A stretch of DNA of 64,000 bases from Euborellia annulipes (lineage: Eukaryota > Arthropoda > Insecta > Dermaptera > Anisolabididae): contig JAKCPI010027497.1 in assembly GCA_023213315.1 (NCBI GenBank), forward strand, positions 32,976 to 96,975, written 5' to 3'. Both the position numbers and the translations under genes were made by a program. Below are positions 56,882 to 64,000 of the stretch, one piece after another (position 1 is the stretch's first letter; each line of letters opens with the position of its first letter). Below the pieces are notes generated by a model. That model was not told where the DNA came from and did no database searches. It saw only the letters and a program-made list of their open reading frames with translations.

Positions 56882-57161
56882 GATTAAAAAATTATTAATT
56901 GAAATTGTAAAGAAAAAAGCAAATCCAAGATTAAAAAATTATTAATTGAAATTTTAAAGAAAAATGCAAATCCAAGATTAAAAAATTATTAATTGAAATT
57001 TTAAAGAAAAATGCAAATCCAAGATTAAAAAATTATTAATTGAAATTGTAAAGAAAAAAGCAAATCCAAGATTAAAAAATTATTAATTGAAATTTTAAAG
57101 AAAAATGCAAATCCAAGATTAAAAAATTATTAATTTAAATTTTAAAGAAAAATGCAAATCC
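56882..57161 (+). repeat. 47-bp minisatellite, six copies
   Basis: Units start at 56882, 56929, 56976, 57023, 57070 and 57117. The unit has GATTAAAAAATTATTAATTG, then AAATTTTAAAGAAAAATGC and AAATCCAA. Copies alternate between two variants (TTGTAAAG...AAAAGC and TTTTAAAG...AAATGC), so higher-order duplication is likely. Confidence 0.85.
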
Positions 57162-57500
57162 TATTTAGGGTCAGCTGAAAAAGGAAACATCCTAAAGAAA
57201 GCGAATCTAAGCCCTAAACCCCTTTAATCTTTTATGCACCATGCTAAAACTTATCTTTGTTCTGTTGGTCCTCGAAGTTCTCGAAATCTGTAAAAAAAAA
57301 AGAAGAAATTAGTAATTTTATATTTTGTTGATATTTAAGCATTGGAATGGTGTGTTTAAGGACTTTCAGAGAAGGGAGAGTGGTGGAAGACGAAGAACCT
57401 CTCAATATTTAGACAAATATAAAGTGAAATAGGAAAGAAATTTAAGTTAAAAAAATTGGATAAATAGAAAAAATTCAATGCTATTTCCTCTACTTTTAAC

Positions 57501-58025
57501 AATAAATGAGGGAGCAGGCAGCCAGGAAGTAAGCCTCTACGAAATGAAACTCAAGAGTAGTGGAGACAGTTTCGGCTATAATTAAATAACGCCAACCTCA
57601 GTTCATTTTGGATATATTAAAAAATAATTATTTATATATACAAGAAAAAATATTTTTTGCATACAGTATGCACTCAAACGCCAATGCATTGAGCCACATG
57701 TAAAGTTGTCAATTATTGGGTATTAATATACATAAAATGCTTAATACCCACCAGGAGACAACTCTACATGTGACTCAATGCAATGGCATTTGAGTGCATA
57801 CTGTATGTAAAAAATATTTTTTCTTGTAAATATGAATAATTATTTTTTAATATATCTAAAATGTACAATGCTTATAGCTCGAAAATGGACTGAGGATGGC
57901 GATATTTAATTATAGTCGAAACTGTCTCCACTACTCTTTGAGTTTCATTTCGTAGAGGCTTACTTCCTGGCTGCCTGCTCCCTCCCCTATTGTTGAAATA
58001 CAACAGCCACTTCACAAATTGTCTT
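57501..58025. mobile_element. Penelope-like foldback element with 13-bp target duplication
   Basis: Flanks CTCTACTTTTAAC (57488-57500) and CTCTACTTTTCAC (58026-58038) differ by one base. Arms of about 230 bp start AATAAATGAGGGAGCAGGC. The right side has an extra stretch (TACAACAGCCACTTCAC) of about 30 bp. The inner parts of the arms also pair (TGCACTCAAACGCCAATGC). Right arm hammerhead at 57886-57930. Confidence 0.7.
57886..57930 (+). ncRNA. minimal type I hammerhead ribozyme, consensus core
   Basis: Stem I TGGA/TCCA, CTGAGGA (57890-57896), stem II GGCGATA/TATAGTC with one G-A mismatch and one wobble, GAAA (57918-57921), stem III AC/GT with one loop base, cleavage base C at 57926. The left arm copy (about 57560-57605, minus) has A9 changed to T. 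Confidence 0.65.
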
Positions 58026-58304
58026 CTCTACTTTTCACTACTCGGGACATGGTTTTCTCTGAAAGGCCCTGTGTGTATTAGTAATAATAAAAAAGTATTT
58101 ACCAGCTGCAAAACTGGACGTGGCCCGAGCCTCCAGGCGCTGCTTCAGCACGGCACTAACACTTAACACTAACACTTAATCACTATTGCACTCGCGATAT
58201 ACGCACATCTGAAAAAGAAAGAAAACATTTATTAGTATATGACTAAATTACAATTGAGATAACAGTCACTAACAAGGAAAGAAAAAACTAACTTATATTT
58301 AATT

Positions 58305-58612
58305 TTTAACTTTGCCCATCAACCGTAGGTTGGGCAGGTAAAGTTAATGTAATCGTAAAAAAAAAATCGAAATTTTTCTGAAGTTGCCAAAATGCGTTTT
58401 GAGGTCCCCTGAATCCATTTAAGTAGTTTTTGGAATGATGTCTGTGTGTGTGTGTGTGTAGGGATGTCTGTGGTAATTTTTTTCGACAACGAAAACTCAA
58501 AAACTATTCATTTAATATGTAAAACATCGGACCATTAGGGGGGGGGGGGCAATATTTTTTTCTTGAATAATGGGTGGGCAAAGTTGTGCGCTAGGCTTAG
58601 TCCGATCCTTTA
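58305..58612 (+). repeat. R1-related repeat (second type)
   Basis: Same blocks as 34530-34860: CATCAACCGTAGGTTGGGC, TTGCCAAAATGCGTTTTGAG, (GT)n, then GGACCATTAGGGGGG and AAAGTTGTGCGCTAGGC. Confidence 0.5.
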
Positions 58613-58835
58613 TTTTTTTTTGTTTAGGTCATTATGGAGCTAGATTTAAAGATCGGTTAAGAAACAAAGGAATTAAATTTATCTATATCATAAACTTTCT
58701 ACTGCATACAAACACACCTAAACTTAGCACTCTTTATACTCTATTTTATATTAATCGAATAGATATAGAGGTAAGAGCAAGTAAAAAAATCCCCTCTAGT
58801 CGAAAGACAAAATTTCTGGCTCTAACATATCATAG

Positions 58836-59108
58836 CATGGGCGTACCCAGCGGGGGACAGGAGGGGCAGCTGCCCCCCCCCCCCTAGAAGCAAGAAAAAA
58901 AAAATTAAACGTTTACAAAGTGATGAAACGAAACAAAATTGGTGGATGGCGACGGTGAATGATTCTTTTTGTTAGGACTCGAGGGTTTTTAGGCCTTTAA
59001 TTCGAAGGCTTTTCCCCTCTATATAAAAAATAGCTATGTCATAATCTGGACGACCATGATCTGACCATGCCCCCCCTCCTCCTAGATTTGATCTTAGGTA
59101 CGCCCATG
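58836..59108. mobile_element. hAT-like MITE with perfect 8-bp duplication
   Basis: Ends CATGGGCGTACCCAGCG and AGGTACGCCCATG, flanks TATCATAG (58828-58835, 59109-59116). Sister copy of 54818-55083. Confidence 0.87.
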
Positions 59109-59227
59109 TATCATAGTCTTATCAAAAATATAAGCATTTCTTTTTATAAAGTATCAAAAAAGAAAAAAAATCTACCCCAATGGTAAAAAGAGACATCCTG
59201 ACTATGCTCTCAATCCTCACCTATAAT

Positions 59228-59482
59228 CAAGGGCGGTCCCAGAGGGGGGGTCAAGGGGGTCGTGACCCCCCCAAAATCGTTTTTTTTTAACACACACTTT
59301 TTTCCACTCACTCTCCCATGCACACAATCTTTTCGGCAACTTACGCCATTTAAGACTTAAACGATACTCATATTTGATTAATATATATTTATTGGGGTCC
59401 AGGCCCATTTATTTATACTATAAAAAAAAAAAAAAAAAAACAGTGACCCCCCCCCCCAAATGTAAGGCTAGGACCGCCCTTG
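59228..59482. mobile_element. hAT-like MITE with perfect 8-bp duplication and inner SINE
   Basis: Ends CAAGGGCGGTCCCAG and CTAGGACCGCCCTTG, flanks CCTATAAT (59220-59227, 59483-59490). A SINE (about 59279-59412, minus) occupies the middle. Confidence 0.83.
59279..59412 (-). repeat. SINE inside a hAT-like MITE
   Basis: Poly-T start at 59279, TCTTTTCGGCAACTTACGCC and ATTGGGGTCCAGGC as in the other SINE copies. Confidence 0.6.
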
Positions 59483-59499
59483 CCTATAATAACAATATT

Positions 59500-60810
59500 A
59501 AACTGAAATTGAATTAAATCCAGTTCGAATTCACAGTGAAAATTAATATTTTCTGAATAGATTTCTTTTTTATAATTAAAATATTCGAGTAATATATTGA
59601 ATAGGAAGATCTTCCTTATGTATTGAATAGTTAGGTTCAACTTGTCTGAACAGGTTTTGCCCGGGCATGATATCTCACTATATGATTAATACTATGGAAA
59701 CAAGGTAATACAATCAAGGAGAGAAATTTATTTTTGTAAAAGCAACGAGAAAATAGTAAAATTTGTTTGGATGAACGAATAATTTTTGAGGAGAGAGGTG
59801 AGCGTCGGTCGGATAAAGAAACAAGAAAGACAGAAAGGGAGAGAGAGAATAGTCCCCTAGCAAGTGAGAGGTGAATTCAAGAGAGAGAATAATTTAAAAT
59901 AATAAGAGATCAAATTATTCATTTGAGTAAACGAATAAAAAAATTCCGAGTCTTGTTTATATATATTCTTTGTGTAAAAGTTAACTTTGGCTTGGCTGAT
60001 CAATCGTATCGTATATTGGATGGCGATTTTATAAATAAATATAAAATATTATCATAAAAAATATTTCAGTTTGCTTATTTATCATATTGTAATTAAATTT
60101 ATTCAACAATATAAAAATAAAATGTAAAATACCTTTGAAAATAACGAAGAAGACTAAGCGATCATGAGCGTGCCAAAAGGAGATCGCCATGATGGATTTA
60201 ATTTTTTAATACAAACATCACGGAGACGATGTCAACTCAATCAAGCCTCTCCGGCAACTAACCAAGGTGGCGTCTCATAATTAAGAGAATAGGGCTCCAG
60301 GAGAGAGAGCTAGGCCAATACTTTTGGTTAAGCTATCCAATCATAATAGAAAATGGTGAATCGCAGCTATGATTCGAGTCTAAGCTTTTAGAGTGGGGGT
60401 GATGACGTATTTATCCCCATCCCCTCGACTTTCCCGGGCTTGGTTCTGAAGTGATTATTGAAACATTACCCAAATGGCATCTTTATTGAGGAGTAAAAGG
60501 CGCGCGTTAGTATTAATAAAATTAAAATAAATGAATTAAAAAAAAACGAATTAACATCCATTTTTACTTTCTCTTACCTAAATATATTAGTAAATATAAT
60601 ATATAATTAGAATTTTATTTAAAGTTCTCTGAAGCAATACAGTAAGTATTTACAGAGTGAGTTTAAAATTTAAATACAAATGATATTCATTTTTTTTTTT
60701 AATGTTATGCAAGATTAGAAATAAAATAATAAAATAAAAGCAACAATCATCAATATTAGCATTCAATCGACGACCAACCTCACCCCTTCAGAGCGCCTAT
60801 ATATACCTGG

Positions 60811-60846
<36 letters not shown>

Positions 60847-61935
60847 AAAAGTATTAGATTCATGTTTGATTTGATGCCGAGATTTTTGATGGAAATACAT
60901 GATTTGAGGTCCCCTCAGTCCCACAAATTGATCTGTCTATATGTGTTGATGCACAATCTAGAATTGGTTCCGTGGCTGCTAATTCGGCCTAGCATGTCAC
61001 TTGCAGTGACCGGGCTTGATTAGATGAGGCGATGGGATACAGTGACCAGCATGCCGGAAAGGATAATTTGTTTAGGTATGCAAAGATAAAGATATATTGG
61101 GAGTGGTTTATTAGTTTGAAAAAATTGCCATATGATCGTCCCTTGGACACAGAACTTAGGTTATTTCAACGAGTATTCTAGCAGATAATTACATCAAATT
61201 TATGTAGACATTGTTTTAACCAAGACGACAAACGAGTCAATAAGAGATTCGTCCCAAACATGAAACAACACCCGAGCAAGTGCTCAGTGAGCAGTGCTCA
61301 CGCACCTGATGATAAAAATGTTAAAAAATTATAATTGAGATAGATAATATTGCGAGATTTTTTATTTTTCGACTTTTCAAAATTATTCAGAGATAATAAA
61401 AGAAAGCATTATTATTTGTTGTCAGTATATATATTATATATACATTGATAACGAATACTATTGCTAAAATTATGAACGTGAATTTCTCCCTTGGCCCTCG
61501 TTATGTTTGCTAATTACTTCAAAAATCTTTCACTGGGCCCGAGTAAAATCAGTGGCCGTTTGCCAAAAGCAGATAAATCCATTTTTCCAATTTTTCAGTA
61601 GAGCAAAAACTAAGTTTGAAGTTGTCCAGTTCGTTATGGTGTTTATTTTTAAAAATAACATCGTTTATACTCTTAACTTATAATCTAACTCTATAATTAT
61701 TATAATAAACATAACAGTGAAATTTATGATTTAGCAAAATTTGAAAAAAAAAAATCGCAAAAAATGCACTTATCTGTTTTTGGAATGAATTGTGCTAATG
61801 ACAATTTGCAAGTTTTTTTTTTTTGTTTGTTAGATTTGGTGACAGACGGGACAAATGATGCTTTTTAATTGTGCCAGGCAAGAGACTGTAAATTTGTTAC
61901 CGAATCTCGACAAATTGCAACTGAACTGGTGACAA
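59500..61935. other. mostly unique region with R1 scraps, no firm gene
   Basis: Between 59640 and 60480 the sequence is purine-rich (GAGA stretches near 59790-59880) and less AT-rich around 60130-60470; a minus-strand ATGGCGATCTCC with donor GTATTTTAC near 60130 looks like a 5' exon. R1 scraps lie at 60565-60600 and 60788-60945, with (GA)n at 60829-60846. 60960-61330 is non-repetitive and unrecognised. Confidence 0.3.
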
Positions 61936-62166
61936 CTAACAACATGCATTTGGAGATACTATCAGCTGTTGTTTCGGATGCTTTTCAGATGAATTTATAG
62001 ACGTGTTATCAAATTTCTCAACAGTGGCAGAAGAAGATAAATCAAAACTTTCAGCTTCCATTCGATTTTCCGAATTATTTGAGAGGCTACAACAAAAATT
62101 AAATAAATTTTGATTATGAGATTCAGAAGTGGCTTCAGAATGGAGAGTGAATGAGTTTTTAGACAT
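61936..62166 (-). CDS. possible coding exon, Ser-rich, unrecognised
   Basis: An open frame of 76 codons with good start context (AACCATG): MSKNSFTLHSEATSESHNQN ... Ser/Asn/Glu-rich, likely disordered, no domain. A possible donor (ATA/GTATCT) lies near its end, so it could be a first exon with the rest downstream on the minus strand. No homolog recognised. Confidence 0.3.
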   Translation of the reverse strand: MSKNSFTLHSEATSESHNQNLFNFCCSLSNNSENRMEAESFDLSSSATVEKFDNTSINSSEKHPKQQLIVSPNACC

Positions 62167-63510
62167 GTTGGTTGTGAGCTAGAGACCAGATTTTTTATAT
62201 TAAATTATTATTATAAATATTATTAATTTTCTTTTTGTTTTAAAATAAAAGAAATAATTTATTTAGATAGAAAAAAATGTACTTTTTATTTTCATTATTA
62301 TTAATTCAGTAAATACGTGATCGTTTTACTGCTTAATAAACAAATCTAACTATAAAATATAAATTTATTTACCAAAATGCAGAAATTGTAGATTCTGGAC
62401 TGGAATGGCACCCGTTCTGATGCCAATGTGACGACTAAGCAGAAGTAGGGCTGGACGGTAATGAATTTTCATACCGTCCAGCCCTAGGTGATGGGGCAAA
62501 ACTGATGGCATTTAGGAATCAGCATTACCCAATTACCCAGGATTAGCTTCAAATACTCCGTCAACGAAAAAAATAGTTTTTTTTCTTCCCCTGTGAAATA
62601 AATGAATACTTCCGGGATGACCGCGTTTTTTTATTTATTTATTTATTTTTTTTTTTTGAGAAAAAATGGGAAAAACTAAAAAAGTGCATCAGAAAAATAC
62701 TAGTATTCGAAACATTCCTAAGGCGAGAGCTATTCATATTGGAACCTGAAATAGTACCTATATATTTAAAATTTAAAAGAAATCTTAAAAGGGAATTTCG
62801 AGAAAAGTGGAAAAAACTAAAGTACATCAGTAAAGTACTAGTACCAGAGGTTTCTGAAAGACGACATCAATGCTACTTTATTTTCTATTCCGGAAATAGA
62901 CTAAAAAAGTACATCAGTAAAGTACTAGTTCCAAACTACTTCCAAAAGATGAGAACTAGCGAAATTTCATATTCGTACCATAAATAATAGGCTAAATATT
63001 TAAAATTTGAAAAAAATCGCTAGAGGCGTTTTCGAGAACTTAAGTGCTTACAAACAAACACAAACACATAAACGTATTTATTTACATTGCCCGTTTAATT
63101 GTATAAGATTTTTCTCCACTAACAATAAATGTTTTTTTATTTTTTTAAATATGTATTCTACTATTTAATATGTATTTAAATTATAAATACATAGTATAAA
63201 TTATCTGACACTTGATAAAATCATGACTTAGTGGGCAGAAATCTCTCTCTTTGTTTGTATTTACAAAAATTGGGTCAAAAACCCCCGTCTTGGGTCAATG
63301 GATAGCGCTGGACCTTGAGTTTGATATCTATTTTGTTTATAATTTCTAATTTCATTAATGGACTTTCACCAATTCGAAGTTAAAAAAAAAAATTATATTT
63401 TTCTAAACTTTTAGCAGTGAGCTAAATTGAGATAAATAAATGAGCAGAAATGGTCAACTAGTTGATCTAAGCTTTTGATAAGGAAGGAGCATCTAAATGA
63501 ATGTAATTAT
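62167..63510. other. repeat-rich AT region, no gene
   Basis: A short palindrome GGGCTGGACGGTA...TACCGTCCAGCCC lies at 62449-62486. From 62690 to 63060 R1-related blocks (CATCAGTAAAGTACTAGTAC) recur three times. 63288-63330 is a tRNA-like fragment (GTCTTGGGTCAATGGATAGC). Confidence 0.4.
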
Positions 63511-63511
63511 T

Positions 63512-64000
63512 TTTACTTTCTCTTACCTCTATATATATTAATAGAGGGAGAGAGAGAAAGTAATGGATTCATGTCAAAAATTCGATGTCGAGATTTTTAT
63601 GGATATACACATTTTGAGGTCCCTGAATCCGAAAATCGCAACATGGTCTGTCTGTCTGTGTGTGTGTGTGTGTGTCTGTCTGTGAACAAAATATCTCAAC
63701 AACCATGAAAGCTAGGAGGTGGAAATATTATATTTAAGTTAGGCACCCCCCTGAGGCGTGAAAATAAGCTTTTGAACAAAATCGGCCAAAAAGTACTAGT
63801 ACTTTACTGATGTACTTTTTCAGTTTTTTTGGATTTTCTCTAAATTCGCTCAAACGATTTAGAATAAAATTCAAAAATCAATTATTTTTTAGATGCTCTT
63901 TAAAATGTATATTCTCATTTTGCCCTCAAAATTGTTTGAAGAACACTTTACTCTTGTTTGTAGATGGCCTGTAGATGGTAAGGATGATCAATTTAATTAT
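63512..64000 (+). repeat. R1 dispersed repeat, cut by the window edge
   Basis: ACTTTCTCTTACC start, a (GT)n run near 63656-63674, the AGTACTAGTACTTTACTG block and the TTAGATGCTCTTTAAAATG block. It breaks near 63960, before the hairpin. Confidence 0.7.

Larger units (their letters stand above)
57244..58208 (-). other. possible spliced transcript, two small exons
   Basis: Candidate exons 58103-58208 and 57244-57287 have a polypyrimidine-AG acceptor and GTAAAT donor. Joined, one frame reads LKQRLEARATSSFAAD then FENFEDQQNKDKF and a stop, which looks protein-like. The frame is closed upstream within the first exon, so it may be a 3' end, a non-coding RNA or chance. The foldback element at 57501-58025 fills the intron. 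Confidence 0.25.

Overview
The window is nuclear DNA of an animal. It is AT-rich, the genes carry canonical GT-AG introns, and most of the length is transposon sequence. The protein sequences (cathepsin L, beta-galactosidase, ZC4H2, TRAPPC5) look arthropod-like, probably insect. That placement is inference, since no marker gene is present.

Seven protein-coding genes can be rebuilt exon by exon in open frame. From left to right they are: GLB1-type lysosomal beta-galactosidase (minus, 11 exons, 1444-12293); COX17 (minus, 2 exons, 2343-2602), which lies wholly inside the last GLB1 intron; a CD164/sialomucin-core gene (minus, 3 exons, 17743-27030) with an 8.7-kb repeat-filled intron; ZC4H2 (plus, 5 exons, 27610-31500), head-to-head with CD164; cathepsin L (minus, 4 coding exons, 36043-40642); NDUFB4 of complex I (plus, 3 exons, 41988-43329), head-to-head with cathepsin L; and TRAPPC5 (minus, 4 exons, 47684-50775). 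From about 51 to 64 kb no gene is firmly identified: there are transposon relics, one unrecognised 137-codon ORF, one possible first exon at 61936-62166 and two possible small exons near 57-58 kb.

The repeats fall into clear classes. (1) Inverted-repeat (foldback) elements carry a hammerhead-ribozyme core in their arms. Three have 13-bp target duplications and a one-sided extension of about 30 bp or more, which fits Penelope-like elements; a decayed Penelope-type reverse transcriptase lies at about 54.4-55.2 kb. (2) Many short elements have ends of the type CAxxGGCG... and exact 8-bp target duplications (hAT-like MITEs). (3) A dispersed repeat of about 650-700 bp, called R1 here, is present in about a dozen copies, one pair in direct tandem; it has a 13-bp inverted match between its two ends and a long terminal hairpin. 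(4) There are tRNA-derived or poly(A)-tailed SINEs. (5) Tc1/mariner relics and one LINE relic are present.

The genes do not form a common pathway. COX17 and NDUFB4 both serve the respiratory chain, GLB1, cathepsin L and CD164 serve lysosomes and endosomes, TRAPPC5 serves ER-Golgi traffic and ZC4H2 is nuclear. The main novelty is the set of hammerhead-bearing foldback elements and the nesting order that can be read from target-site duplications.
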